A stretch of 64,000 nucleotides of DNA, taken from assembly GCA_023055425.1 (NCBI GenBank), contig JALGPY010000005.1:88329495-88393494 (forward strand). The letters are read 5' to 3'. Within the stretch, counting starts at the first letter, position 1. Every line of letters begins with the position of its first letter. This document shows positions 1-11,615 of the stretch, piece by piece. This stretch comes from Linanthus parryae. Lineage: Eukaryota; Streptophyta; Magnoliopsida; Ericales; Polemoniaceae. The translations under genes were made by a program, and so were the position numbers. Below the pieces are notes generated by a model, which had not been told where the DNA came from, ran no database searches, and worked only from the letters and a program-made list of their open reading frames with translations.

Positions 1-402
1 GAAAAGTTAGGTCAAAAGACACTTATTCCCCCTTAGTTTTGCATAAAGACAAACACCTCCCCCAAACTCAAGTAAAAGACACTAAAACCTGTGATTAAAA
101 TCACAAAGATTCCCCAAACTCTCATAACCATTATAATTAACTCTCTACAATTAAATTAACTTCCCAACACTTATAATAATATCACAAAATACCCGTAGTC
201 ACAAAACGGGGTATTTCGTCCTTCCCTCCTTAAAAAGAACTTCGTCCTCGAAGTTTAAACAAAACCTTAACCACAATAAGATATACACCTCCCCTCAATG
301 GTACCACTACTAAATGCAAACCTAAGGTCATGATTGATATGCAATATACTATAAGTAGTACTTTAATAAAACACCGAAGGATTACATCCTCTCCCCCTTA
401 GA
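1..402 (-). repeat. Probable 3' LTR start and polypurine tract of the chromovirus
   Basis: On the minus strand a purine tract (AAGGGGGAGAGG, plus positions 387-399) is followed directly by TGTAAT at 381-386. This is the usual way a plant chromovirus 3' LTR begins. A second purine-rich stretch with the same wording style lies at about 221-255 (plus strand CTTCCCTCCTTAAAAAG). The true LTR start could therefore be either one, or one may be an older duplicated end. The outer LTR end is not in the window and no partner LTR was recognised. Confidence 0.45.
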
Positions 403-421
403 GGAGTGACGTCCTCGTAAC

Positions 422-3333
422 TCAAGGTACCTCTTCAAACAGGTGAGGGTACTTCTTACTCATATCATCCTCCGCTTCCCAAGTTGCCTCTTCAGTGAGG
501 TGGTTTGTCCAAAATACCTTTACAATCTTGACACTCTTGTTACGGGTGTTTCTTGTCTTGGTGTCTAGAATTTTGACAGGATGTTCTTCATAACTCAAAG
601 ACGGGTCCAGAACTATTGGTTCGGGGTCTAATACATGAGATGCATCAGGCACATACTTCTTCAGCTGCGATACGTGGAATACATTGTGAACACGACCCAA
701 ATTTGATGGTAAATCCAATTAATAAGCCACTTCTCCAATCTTCTCTATGACATCATATTGTCCAATGAATTTCGGCCTCAACTTCCCTTTCTGATTGAAC
801 CTCATGACTCCCTTAGTCGGCGAAACTTTAAGAAATGCTTTTTCTACAACTTGAAATTCCATTGGTCTTCTTTTCTGATCAGCGTAAGATTTCTGTCTAT
901 CCTGGGCTGCCTTCATTCGTTGCTGTATAAGTCTCACTTGATCTGTCAACTCTTTGATAAGTTGTGGACCAATTACTATTGTCTCACTTATGTCGTTCCA
1001 ACACAACGGTGTTCTACACTTCCTTCCATACAACGCCTCATGCGGTGCCATTCCAATACTGGAATGATAACTGTTGTTGTAGGAGAATTATATCAAAGGT
1101 AATCTTTCAACCCATTAACCTTGAAAATCCATAACACACGATCTTAGCATATCTTCCAACGTTTGGATTTCATTGGCCTGTTGCTGAGAGAACAATCCAA
1201 ACTGTTCTTCGATGTTGGTAAAGCAATCACGAAATCCATTGAAATCGAATCCCACTTCCAAACTGGGACATCTAATGGTTGCACTAAACCTCCCATTCTT
1301 TCATGTTCAAACTTCACCTTTTGACAAGTTAGACATTTTGCCACAAATTCTGCCACTTCTTTCTTCATGTTAGGCCACCAAAACATCTTCTTCATGTCCT
1401 TATAAAGTTTTTCACCTCCTGGATGTACTGAGTAGGGTGTGTTGTGGGCTTCTCACATCAACTTCTCCTTAGTTTCCGTACACTTATGTGGTACACACCA
1501 TCTTCCCTTGTAATGAATACTTCCATCTTCATGGTTCTTGAAATCCTTTGCTTGACCTTCTGCAATCTTTTTTTTATCCTTTCCAGCTTCACATCTCCTG
1601 GCTAGTTACTCCTTATTTCTTCTAAGACATCTGGCACAACTTTCATATTTCCAAGGATATTCTTTACTCCACCTTGTTCTACAACTTCAATTCCAAGTTT
1701 TCGGAACTCTCGGCAGAGCCAATCGGGTAAAACTAGCATAGTATCCAAAGTATGGCTCGATTTTCGGCTTAACGCATCAGCTACTACGTTTGCCTTCCCT
1801 TCATGGTATTGTATACGAAAATCATAATCCTTTTTGACTTCTAACCAACGTCTTTGCCTGTTATTTAGCTCTTTCTGCGTGAATATGTACTTAAGACTGC
1901 TGTGATCCGTATACAACCTACACACAGATCCATACAAGTGATGTCTCCATATCTTCAGTGCAAAAACTATAGCTGCAAGCTCTAAGTCATGCGTAGCATA
2001 GTTCTCTTCATGAGTTTTCAGTTGTCTTGAAGCATAGGAAATAACCCTCCTTTCTTGCATAAGCACGGATCCTAAACCCTTCTTCGATGCATCACTGTAA
2101 ACATCAAACTCGCCAGAATCATTGGGTAAAGCTAACACAGGTGCTGTCGTCAACTTTTCCTTCAATGTCTGGAATGCTTTTTTACAAAATTTCGCTCCAC
2201 TTATACCTTACCGTCTTCTTGGTTAGCGTAGTAAGCGGTCTAGCGATCTTCGAGAAATCTTTCACGAAACGCCTGTAATATCCTGCTAATCCTAGAAAAC
2301 TTCTTACTTCGGACACATTCTTCGGAGTATGCCAACCTTTCACTGCTGAAATCTTTCCTGGATCCACGGATATTCCTTCTTTGGAGATTATGTGACCCAA
2401 AAATGGAACATGTTTTAGCCAAAACTCACACTTTGAGAGCTTAGCATATAACTTCTCATGTCTCAAAGTTTCTAACACTTCTTTGAGATGTTCTTCGTGT
2501 TCTTCCTCACTCTTTGAATAAACAAGGATGTCATCAATAAAGACGACCACAAAACGATCTTGAAACGTCCTCATAACACAATTCATTTGATCCATAAATA
2601 CTGCAGGTGCATTGGTTAGACCAAAAGGCATAACAGTAAACTCGTAGTGTCCATACCTCGTTCTAAAGGCTGTCTTCGGGATGTCCTTCTCGGCTACTCG
2701 AAGCTCGTGATACCCTGATCTCAAGTTTATCTTTTAGAAAACGCTCGCCCCTTGTAACTGATCGAACAAGTCGTCAATTCGGGGTAAAGGGTATTTGTTC
2801 TTGATTGTTGCGCTATTCAACTCCCTATAGTCAATGCACAACCTCAAGCTTCCGTCTTTCTTCTTCACAAACAATACCGGTGCTCCCCAAGGAGAAACAC
2901 TCGGCCTTATATAACCCTTTTGAAGTAACTCTTGCAACTGATATCTTAGTGCTTTCAACTCTACTGGCGCCATTCTGTACGGTGCCTTTGAAATTGGAGC
3001 TGTTCCAGGTGCTAAGTCCATAGTGAATTCGATCTCCCTTCTAGGTGGCATTCCTGGAATTTCGTCCGGGAACACATTGGGAAAATCTCTAACTATTGGT
3101 ATCTCTTCTAGCACATTCTCCTTCTTAGACATGTCTTGAACATAACACAAATAAGCACTATTCTCCTTCTTCAAATGACCATGAAGATGAAAATGGACAT
3201 GTTGAGGGAGACATCTATTAGGTAAAGATTCATTACCCCCCATTGTAGCCACCCAAGAAGAGATGCACGCGAATATTTCATTCGGGCCTTTGGATATTCG
3301 TTGTATATAATCGCATATGTGCGGGATATACAA
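422..3333 (-). pseudogene. Chromovirus pol (RT, RNase H, integrase, chromodomain), broken
   Basis: This would encode the enzymes that copy and integrate the element. In order: an RT N-terminal part at 3150-2734 with [19 protein letters not shown] palm at 2724-2182 with the catalytic FIDDILVYS; RNase H at 2165-1700 with [15 protein letters not shown] and ADALSR; an integrase H2C2-type part (CLTCQ) and first catalytic Asp region (SMDFVIALP) at 1395-1200; then 1190-719, which resumes at the C-terminal integrase part; and a chromodomain at 718-422 (WTNHLTEEATWE). Frame breaks fall near 2730, 2170, 1600, 1190 and 1050. The integrase core holding the second Asp and the Glu is missing between about 1200 and 1185, so the product could not integrate. 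The product is dead; function is assigned from family motifs. Confidence 0.88.
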
Positions 3334-3340
3334 AATAATA

Positions 3341-3565
3341 AATTCCAGATCACATTAGTGAGTGAGTGGAAAATTCTGCCTCACATACGATACATACACC
3401 AACTTCACAGTTTAAAGTTATTCTCTATTCCTACTACTCCATTGTGTAGACCAAAATAAGGTAAAACGTAAAAAGAAGTGAATACAATGCACGTTCATGA
3501 GTATGCCATGTTATGAAGAATAATTTAATAGATCCAAAGCATAAAGAATAACCTAGAGACAAAAG
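3341..3565. other. Unassigned DNA between two retroelements
   Basis: AT-rich sequence with no convincing reading frame or repeat. It is the left flank of Athila-1 and continues, after removal of that element, at 16510. I see nothing in it that can be named. Confidence 0.6.
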
Positions 3566-3864
3566 CCTGATGATCGATTGAAAATGGGATTACTCTGGGA
3601 CATCTTTTTACCATTGGTTCTAACCCTGTGAGAGTTGAGTTTGCCCATTTTCAGTTTATTTTCCACTTGATACGAGGCAGAGACTTATAGGACATGATCG
3701 TAAGATTTGAGTAATTTCATGCGTAATTTTGTTTGTTGAATATGATCGCGGGTACATGTTATGATGTGCAGGTAACAGGTGCCGAGAAATGCATGAGATT
3801 GACTTGGATTTGGAGGCAGCGTATCAAGAAAGCTGAGCAGAAAAGTGCAGAAAAATTCAAGTTG

Positions 3865-4164
3865 TGCGTTCAGACGCAGGAGCTGCGTTCAGATGCACAA
3901 CCTGGCAGCAGCAGGAAGAAAGACAGAGAAAAGGGGCTAAGTCTGTGCGTTCAGACGCACATACCTGCGTTCAGACGCAGGACTCGACTCCAGGATTGTG
4001 AAAACCAAGGGGTGCGTTCAAACGCAGGGGAGCTGCGTTCAGACGCACAAGTCCGAGAAGCCAGAAGAAAGAAGAGGAGAATTGTTTAAGGCCTGCGTTC
4101 AAACGCAGGAGATGTGCGTTCAGACGCACTGCGTTGGAACGCAGGGAAGCTGCGTTCGAACGCG
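3865..4164 (+). promoter_or_regulatory. Array of ten TGCGTTYRAACGCA palindromes in U3
   Basis: Ten 14-bp near-palindromes start at 3865, 3884, 3946, 3966, 4013, 4034, 4094, 4115, 4130 and 4151. Most are TGCGTTCAGACGCA or TGCGTTCAAACGCA. The last, TATA-proximal copy has the CG centre (TGCGTTCGAACGC). They fall in pairs with a start-to-start distance of 19-21 bp. The last copy ends 83 bp before the TATA box. I infer binding sites for a dimeric protein acting on the LTR promoter; no known factor is assigned. Confidence 0.8.
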
Positions 4165-4247
4165 CTTTGACTTTCCAGAAGCTTCCAGGACGGGTTTTTT
4201 CAAGGGTAGAACAGGAATTTCGTGCATCAGTTTAGAGACTGTGGCAG

Positions 4248-4254
4248 TATAAAA
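4248..4254 (+). promoter_or_regulatory. TATA box of the Athila-1 5' LTR promoter
   Basis: TATAAAA followed by GG, a strong plant TATA consensus. The same box is at 15510-15516 in the 3' LTR and on the minus strand at 29632-29638 in Athila-2. Its position, downstream of the palindrome array and upstream of U5, makes it the likely core promoter for genomic RNA. Confidence 0.8.
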
Positions 4255-5259
4255 GGAGGTGTCCCAGCACAGAATTAGGGTTACACTCACACATACACAA
4301 TCATTATCACAGCAGCCAGTATCAGAGCCGTTAGGATTGGAGCAGAGCAGGATTGGAGCAGTTTTTCAGTATTCAGCCATAAACTCGTTTGATCTTTTCT
4401 TCTTTCTTTTATGAAACAGTGTTTTTCAATAATGCAAGCTAGCTAAACATTTTTCCTAGGTTCTTGGTGAACCTAGGGTTTATGAATTCATCAGACTGGT
4501 TTGTTTGATTTTCAGATGCATGACTAGTTGAAGTCTTAATACAGGATGGATTGTTTAGTATCTTGTCTTTGATTTTATGTACATACATGAATGGCTTGAT
4601 CACCCAGGAGTGTTATAGACAGGATCTGGTGCGCGAGAGTGGCCAGTGAGAGTTAGGAAGAAAAGACAGGATTTAATACCCTATCTTGATGGAATGAGAG
4701 CTGAAAAGAACCAGGGTGTTAGCCAGAAGCATTAGACTAACTGCTAGACGTTTAGGGGGAGACCGAGAGGAGAACCTGTAACCCTAGCGGACTTAGAGCA
4801 AACCTGCAGATTTAGGTGGACCGAGAGGACCCGAAATCTGTGGGAGAGTGACACGTACATGAGACCGAGAGGAGATTGTACTATTGGTATGCTGGCATAA
4901 ACAAAACTGCTGTGTGTTTCTGAAATCAAGTACACCAGGCAAGCTGGAAAGTAACCCTAAGGGATCCTGGGACCTAGATTCTTAGAATCATCAATTTTTA
5001 CAACTACCACAATTCATGAAAATTACTTAAAAGAAAAATAAAATAAGCTTTTCTAAATATTGATTTATTTACTGCAAATTAGTTGAGTATAATCACATCC
5101 CAACCTTCCTCCTTTTTACAGCTTTGTATTTATTTCTAATTCGGATAAGTAAAACTTAACTGTTCTCGAGCGTTCGACAATCAGAGTCATAAATACATAC
5201 TCTATATTACTTGATCGTACACTTGCGAAAAAGCAGATAGGTTTACGCTGTCAAGTTTT

Positions 5260-5277
5260 TGGCGCCGTTGCTGGGGA
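5260..5277 (+). other. Primer-binding site, tRNA-Asp type
   Basis: TGGCGCCGTTGCTGGGGA lies six bases after the 5' LTR. It is complementary to the 3' end of plant tRNA-Asp with one mismatch; Athila-2 has the perfect form. This is the priming site for minus-strand DNA synthesis and is typical of Athila. Confidence 0.9.
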
Positions 5278-5484
5278 ACGGTTACAGTTTTTCTTAAACG
5301 AAATTAGAATAAGTCTCAAAGCTTTTTCTTTTCTTTTTACGTTTATTTTCTTTTAACTTATTGCTCTTGAATTCTGATTTTCAGGCTATTCTAGTATATG
5401 CCCAGATTGCCTAGCAAACTGGTATCACCACTTGAAGATCCCGAAAAACTTTTCAGAGAGCAAAGTCGCAGACACCGATCCGCG

Positions 5485-6873
5485 ATGTCTGAGCACGGAG
5501 AAGACGCGCCAACCGAAGCAGGAACACCCACAGGACAGCAGAAACGCACTCCAGCACAGATGGCTCTTTAAATTGAGGAGCTGATAGCAGCAGGCTTTGC
5601 TGCCAGGAACAATCAGAGGACTTACAACAGGTCTGGAAGGGCGATAGTCGAAAACTTTGAAGTCCCAACCGGAGGACATCAACCAGCTATCGTGGTGCCA
5701 CCCATTACAGCAGAGCACTTCGATCTAAAATCATCCACCATCCAAACCGCCCAGACTCATTGTCCTTTCAATGGGAAAGCAGATGAAGATCCAAACGACT
5801 TCCTTGGAAAGTTCGAAGACTACTGCAACAAGATTAAGTAAAGAGGAGTTGAAGCAGATACGCTAAAGCTTATTCTATTCCCATACTGCTTGTTCGGAAC
5901 AGCAAAAGACTGGCTGGAGGCAAGACCACCGAGGTCTATCACTACCTGGGAGGGGTGTGTTACTAATTTTTTGGCAAAATTCTACCCCGCATCCCGTGTT
6001 ATAAAGCTACAGAGTGAGATCTTATCTTTCAAACAGAAGATGGGGGAAACGGTGGTAGACGCATGGGACAGGTTGATGAGACTCGTTAAAAGATGCCCCA
6101 ATCACGGCTTCGGGGACGCAAAAATTCTGCAGGTATTCTACCATGCTCTTGACAGGGAGAATGCTGACAGGATTGACAGGGAAGCTGGGGGTAACTTTCT
6201 ATACCATGTGGATAAAGATGGAGCCTACGAACTGATGAAACAATTAGCCAAACAGGATACTCGTTTGTTTGATGACCGCAGGCTCACAGCGCTAGCAGAA
6301 CCAGTGGCTGATGACAGGATTGACAATCTCACGAAAGTGGTACAAGACTTAGTTAAAAAGGTGTATACAGAGAAGAAAACCGTGGCATCAGTGGATGAAC
6401 CTGACCTCGACACAGCAATTCTGGAGCTTCAGACCGAAGATGCCAATTATGTTCAGCAGCAGTGGGATCCAACTCGCTACAGACCTGGCACACGTGACCA
6501 TCCAGGGTTCCGTTATGGAAACCCTAATGCAGCAGTTTATGCGCCAGGATTCCAGCACAGGCCACAGGCACAACAGACAGCCCCAGCACAGCACGCACCA
6601 GCAGCACCACCACAGCTAAATTTATCACAACAACATTTTGAGTCCTATATGGAGAAATTTAATAAGCAGTGGGAAGCTAGATTTTCGCAGATGGAGTCAT
6701 TAACTGCCGATGTAAGCCAAATGAAAATTGCTACCCGCAACTTGGAAGTACAGAATGGTCAGCTTGCACAGAACCAGGCAGAACGAGCCCCAGGGAATTT
6801 ACCATCAAATACAGTGAACAATCCACTCGCTCAAATCAATGCTATCACAACTCGGAGTGGAATTGCACTGTAG
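5485..6873 (+). pseudogene. Athila-1 gag
   Basis: Gag would form the particle that packages the element RNA. The ATG at 5485 (MSEHGED) is the same start as in Athila-2. A conserved retrotransposon gag domain lies at 5700-6250 (FGTAKDWLEARPP, then FLAKFYPASRV). A Gln- and Pro-rich linker follows at 6530-6650 and a coiled-coil-like stretch at 6650-6800. No CCHC zinc knuckle is seen. In-frame stops at 5569-5571 and 5839-5841 break the N-terminal part. The TAG at 6871-6873 replaces a Gln codon kept in the relative, where gag runs straight into protease, so gag-pol was originally one reading frame. Confidence 0.9.
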
Positions 6874-7839
6874 GATCCGCCGTATCCCAGTCATGCACGT
6901 GCAGAAAAGTCAAAGATCATTGAACACGAAGTGTTTGACAGGGAAGACAGCTTAACCGCTAACCCTCAGAAAAGGGGTTCGGTCGAGCAGGAAGCAGAGC
7001 AGACTAATGAGGGTAATCCAGAAACAGTGCCAATCTCTAAGGAGGTACCTTACCCTCTGAAGACACGTAAGAGAGATGACAGCAAAGACTACGCCAGATT
7101 TCTGGAGGTATTCAAGCAATTACAGATAAACATACCTTTTGCCGAAGCGCTCGCCAAAATGCCTACTTACGCTAAATTTCTCAAAGACATATTGTATGGG
7201 AGAAGGCGGATGAGCGACTTCGAAACAGTGAATCTGACGGCAGAAGCGAGCAGTTGTGTGAAAAACGGTCTACCACTGAAGAATAAAGACCCTGGCAGTT
7301 TTGTTATTCCAGTAACCCTGGGCAGTGCATACACAGGAAAAGCCTTATGCGACTTGGGTGCCAGCATCAACCTGATGCCACTAACCATCTTCAAAAGTCT
7401 GGGAGTCGGAGAACCACGGCCAACAAGAATTATGCTTCAAATGGCTGACAGATCTGTGAAACCTGCTTATGGAGTAATTGAAGATATCCTGGTAAAAGTT
7501 GGAGAGCTTATTTTTCCAGCAGATTTTGTGATACTGGATATGTAGGCCGGAGAGGTCCCACTAATCTTGGGCAGACCCTTCCTAGCAACTGGTGAAGCCA
7601 TTTTTAACTGCAAAAGTGGAGAGCTGTCCATGCAAATCAATGAAGAAAAAGTGAAATTCAACGTCTTCAAATCTCTCCAACTTCCTGATCATTATGGGCA
7701 TGAAAACTGTTTTGCAGTGGAAGTAATTGATAATCTGGAGAGTGAGGAGATGGAAAATTTATGGGAGGAATTTGAGGACATGTATCCAGAGGAAACAGAG
7801 GAGCACCAGGCTGAGCAGATCAAGGGAACAGAGAGCTAG
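6874..7839 (+). pseudogene. Athila-1 aspartic protease region
   Basis: This segment of the former gag-pol frame carries the retroviral-type protease that would process the polyprotein. The active-site motif DLGAS is encoded at about 7351-7365 and a second conserved block, LILGRPFLATG, at about 7562-7594. Stops at about 7543-7545 (Glu to TAG) and 7837-7839 (Trp to TAG) interrupt it. Both positions are sense codons in Athila-2. It is directly upstream of RT, as expected for Ty3/gypsy. Confidence 0.88.
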
Positions 7840-8784
7840 GTCACTCTATATAAGGATGAAGGAGGCAAGCAGAAAATGACACTGGTCCCATCACTTCAGG
7901 AACCACCAGTCCTGGAATTGAAACAGTTGCCAGACCACCTCAGGTACGCTTTTATTGGTGAAAATAATACTCTGCCGGTAATTGTTCCGTCTCTTCTATC
8001 TCAGGAACAGGAACAAAAGCTGCTGGAGGTACTTCGAGAGCATAAAGAAGCTATCGGATGGACAATTGCGGACCTAAAGGGAATCAGTCCTGATTACTGC
8101 ATGCACAAAATAAGAATTGAAGAAGGAAAGAAGCCAGTCATCCAACCTCAACGGAGACTAAACCCAATTATGAAAGATGTGGTACGTAAGGAGGTCATGA
8201 AGTGGCTAGAAGCAGGGATTATATACCCCATATCAGACAACACCTGGGTCAGTCCTGTCCAGTGTGTACCAAAGAAAGGGGGTATTACAGTAGTACAGAA
8301 CGCTGATCAGGAGCAGATCGCCCAGCGCACTGTCACTGGCTGGCGAATCTATATGGACTATCTGAAGCTGAACGAAGCAACACTGAAAGACCACTTTCCG
8401 CTGCCATTCATGGACCAGATGTTGGACAGATTGGCCCACCATGCTTATTACTGCTTTCTTGACGGGTACTCCGGCTACAACCAGATCTATATAAATCCGG
8501 AAGATCAAGAAAAGACGACGTTCACCTGCCCATACGGAACATTTTCCTTTAGACGAATGCCATTTGGATTATGCAATGCTCCAGCAACATTCCAAAGATG
8601 TATGATGGCCATTTTCTCTGACATGATAGAGAAAAATTTGGAAGTTTTCATGGACGATTTTTCGTTATTTGGGGACAGCTTTGATGATTGCTTATACCAT
8701 CTGGCCAGAGTTCTGATTGATGCAGAAAAACTAACCTGGTACTCAACTGGGAAAAATGCCACTTCATGGTTACAGAAGGAATAG
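7840..8784 (+). pseudogene. Athila-1 reverse transcriptase
   Basis: Encodes the RT that copies element RNA into DNA. Visible in order: a substrate-loop region (IQPQRRLNP, about 8140), WVSPVQCVPKKGG (about 8247), the palm core with DGYSGYNQI (about 8461), FRRMPFGLCNAPATFQR (about 8548) and the catalytic FMDDF (about 8647). The frame then breaks between 8720 and 8784 through a 1-nt difference from Athila-2 near 8715, and the thumb continues in the frame of the next entry. Catalytic residues are intact, but the frame is not. Confidence 0.9.
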
Positions 8785-10807
8785 TGCTGGGACAAAGGAT
8801 TTCCAGCAAAGGACTGGAAGTAGACAGAGCAAAGATAGAGGTGATCAAGCAGCTACCATATCCAACCACAGTGAAGGCAATCAAGAGTTTTTTGGGCCAT
8901 GCAGGATTTTACAGAAGGTTTATCAAAGATTTCTCCAAAATTACAAAGCCACTATGTAATTTGTTGGGAAAAGATGTGCCCTTCATATTTGACGAAGCCT
9001 GCAAAGAAGCCTTTCACGTACTTAAAGACAGGCTGACAAATGCACCCATTATCACAACGCCAGATTGGACCCTCCCATTCGAGCTGATGTGTGACGCCAG
9101 TGATTACGCAGTGGGCGCAGTAATGGGACAGCGAAAAGATAAAGTGTGCAGTGTCATTTACTATGCCAGCAGGGTCCTGAATGAGGCACAAATTAATTAC
9201 GGGACTACTGAGAAGGAGCTGCTGGCAGTCGTTTTTGCTCTAGATAAGTTCAGATCCTACCTGGTAGGTTCAAAATTCATCATATTCACAGATCACAGTG
9301 CATTGAAATACTTACTGGAGAAAAAGGATGCAAAGCCAAGGCTGCTGCGTTGGATCCTGCTGATGCAGGAATTCGATGTCGAAATCAGGGATAAAAAGGG
9401 AGTTGAAAATGTGGTAGCTGATCATCTATCTCGCCTGGAAAACCCTACGGAAGAATTGGTACCAATTCAAGAAAATTTACCGGATGAGCATATTATGAAG
9501 ATCAAGACCAACAGACGACCCTGGTATTACGCAATAGCCAATTATTTGGTCAATGGAGCACTCCCTGAAGACATCACCCCTTGGCAGAAAAAGAAGTTTA
9601 TTTCAGAATGCAGGCACTATTTCTGGGACGATCCTTATCTATTCAAGCAAGGGGCAGATAATATTCTCCGTCGTTGCATCCCATGTCACGAGATTTTGGA
9701 GGTAATTCAGCACTGCCACTCAGCACAATGTGGGGGACACTTCAGCGGTCCGAGAACAGCCCACAAAGTGCTGCAGTCAGGATTTTTCTGGCCAACAGTC
9801 TTCAAGGATTGCCATGATTATGCGCAAAGTTGTGATCGCTGCCAACGTACAGGAAATATTTCCCAGCGAAATGAAATGCCTATGACACTTTGGCAGGAAG
9901 TCGAGCCTTTTGACGTTTGGGGCATTGATTTTATGGGTCCATTCCCTTCGTCTCTGGGAAATCTCTACATCTTACTGGCAGTAGACTACGTGTCAAAATG
10001 GGTGGAAGCTATGGCCTGTCAGAAGAACGATGCGGCAGTCGTGGAACGATTCCTCAAACGCAACATCTTTACCAGATTCGGAACGCCAAGGGCCATGGTC
10101 AGTGATGAAGGTTCTCATTTTATCAATAAGGTCTTCGCCAAGGTTCTAAAGCAGTGCGGGGTGTCTATCCATAAGGTGTCACTGCCTTATCACCCTCAGG
10201 CAAACGGGCAAGCAGAGGTGTCCAACAGGGAGATAAAGAGCATACTGGAAAAAACTGTGAATCCTGGACGAAAGGACTGGTCATTAAAGCTGGATGATGC
10301 GCTCTGCGCATACAGAACTGCTTACAAAACCCCGCTGGGAATGTCCCCATACCAGCTGGTGTTTGGAAAAGCATGTCACTTACCAGTAGAATTGGAGCAC
10401 AGAGCATACTGGGCAATCAAGCAGCTGAATATGGATCACAGCTTATCTGGGAACAAACGGAAGATGCACTCCTCGAACTAGAGGAATTTCGTAAAACCGC
10501 TTATGAGAGTGCCAAAATTTATAAAGAAAAAACTAAGAAGTGGCATGACAATCGCATTCTACCAAAGAAGATAGAAATTGGGCAGAAGGTTCTCCTTTAC
10601 AACTCAAGGATGAAATTCTATCCAGGGAAGCTGCGCTCAAGATGGTCTGGACCATTCATTGTGAAAGACATTACATCATGGGGAGTGGTGGAGCTGGAGA
10701 ACCCAGGGGATAATACAGTTTTCAAGGTGAATGGGAACAGAGTCAAGCCATACAGAGATCCTCAGGAGATCATAGAGGTAGAGGCAATCTACCTTGACCT
10801 TCCTTGA
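8766..10807 (+). pseudogene. Athila-1 RT thumb, RNase H and integrase
   Basis: The long open part 8766-10481 encodes the RT thumb ([17 protein letters not shown]), RNase H at about 9080-9450 ([30 protein letters not shown]) and integrase. The integrase has an H2C2 zinc-binding part at about 9700-9850 ([20 protein letters not shown]). Its DDE core has Asp at WGIDFMGPF (about 9920), Asp at SDEGSHF (about 10102) and Glu at [10 protein letters not shown] (about 10207). A frameshift at 10440-10480 moves the C-terminal part to another frame, ending at the stop 10805-10807. There is no chromodomain, as expected for Athila. This is the best preserved part of the element. Confidence 0.92.
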
Positions 10808-10989
10808 TCACAACAGAGGTAACAAAGTCGGGCTGTCGACTGTAAATCACAAGCGCTGGTTGGGAGGCAACCCAACGTAGATTAGTTGTTTTTATATATT
10901 TAGTATTTATTATAAAATGTTCATAATTTGAGAGAAAAGTGAGAAAGAGCGGTTTAATATTGAATTCAGTGTTTCAGGAATCATAGGCA

Positions 10990-11530
10990 TGCGTTCAAAC
11001 GCAAGAGATGTGCGTCTAAACGCACGCGTGCGTTCAAACGCAAAAGGCGCGTTCAAACGCAGAACCGCCACCCAACCGCAGAACCCTGAAAAATGGCTAA
11101 CACTTATGCGTTCAAACGCAGACGGCGTGCGTTCAAACGCAGATCATAAAATGAAGATTTCCAGCTAACACATGTGCGTTCAGACGCACGAGATGCGTTC
11201 AAACGCAAGAGAAAAAGGAGGACAGGAAAAGCCTAAGGACGTTCGTTTAAACGCAGAAGGAGCGTTTGAACGCAGGAACCAATCAGCAGAGATTCTAGAG
11301 AGAAGGCATGCGTCTAAACGCACAGTGTGCGTTCAAACGCAACTCATCAGAAGAATTGCAGAAACAAGCAGTGCGTTTAAACGCAGATCATGTGCGTTTA
11401 AACGCAGTTCACCAAACCCAGAATATTCAGAGAACATCAAGTTGTGCGTTCAAACGCATATCAAGAAAATTTCAAATTTCCAGAAAAAGTGAAGCACTGC
11501 GTTCAAACGCAGAAGATGCGTTCAAACGCA
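10990..11530 (+). promoter_or_regulatory. Internal array of about 17 TGCGTTYRAACGCA palindromes
   Basis: Starts are at 10990, 11011, 11029, 11048, 11107, 11128, 11175, 11194, 11243, 11261, 11309, 11328, 11372, 11393, 11445, 11498 and 11517; the 11048, 11243 and 11261 copies are imperfect at one end. Neighbours are mostly 18-21 bp apart, with about 65-80 bp from pair to pair. The motif is the same as in the LTR U3, but the sequence between copies is different. The last copy ends 85 bp before a TATA box. Confidence 0.8.
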
Positions 11531-11615
11531 TAATCGAGCGGGATCAGGAAATTAAGAAAAATTTGAAAAAATTTGAATTTCAGGGGCCATTTTCCAATTT
11601 CTGAAAGTTTGCCCA

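Larger units (their letters stand above)
1..3340 (-). mobile_element. Ty3/gypsy chromovirus remnant (5'-truncated)
   Basis: A minus-strand Ty3/gypsy element runs from the window edge to about 3340. Reading from high to low coordinates it keeps the end of the protease-RT linker, RT, RNase H, an integrase missing its core, and a C-terminal chromodomain, followed by a polypurine tract. Gag, protease, primer-binding site and 5' LTR are absent, so it is 5'-truncated near 3330. The C-terminal chromodomain and the RT and RNase H wording place it among plant chromoviruses, probably near Tekay; the lineage is an inference. Its 3' LTR probably runs off the left edge of the window. Confidence 0.85.
3571..5253 (+). 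repeat. Athila-1 5' LTR (1683 bp)
   Basis: Begins TGAT at 3571 and ends CTGTCA at 5253, and matches the 3' LTR at 14873-16504. U3 holds ten copies of a 14-bp palindrome (3865-4164) followed by a TATA box at 4248. The region after the TATA box, with an AGGGTTACACTC start-like stretch near 4268, is the likely transcription start and R region. U5 is AT-rich and ends with the run that is conserved at all Athila LTR ends in the window (GGTTTACGCTGTCA). Compared with the 3' LTR it has a duplicated CCTAGG-type segment near 4460. Confidence 0.95.

Noticed and set aside
221..255. Second polypurine tract taken as proof of a nested second LTR
   Set aside because: Only one purine-rich stretch with GAGGACGAAGT wording is seen and no LTR partner is visible. 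Kept as an uncertainty in the LTR entry only.
3733..4252. Open reading frames across the U3 palindrome array
   Set aside because: Their residues (CVQTQ, RSDAQ, AFKRR patterns) are the 14-bp repeat read in three frames. They have no domain and no conserved start between LTRs.
5260..5277. tRNA-Asp gene fragment
   Set aside because: Only the 18-nt 3' complement is present at the LTR edge, so it is a primer-binding site.
11172..11604. Repeat-spacer layout resembling a CRISPR array
   Set aside because: The repeats are only 14 bp, palindromic, degenerate and irregularly spaced, and they lie in a plant retroelement with no cas genes.
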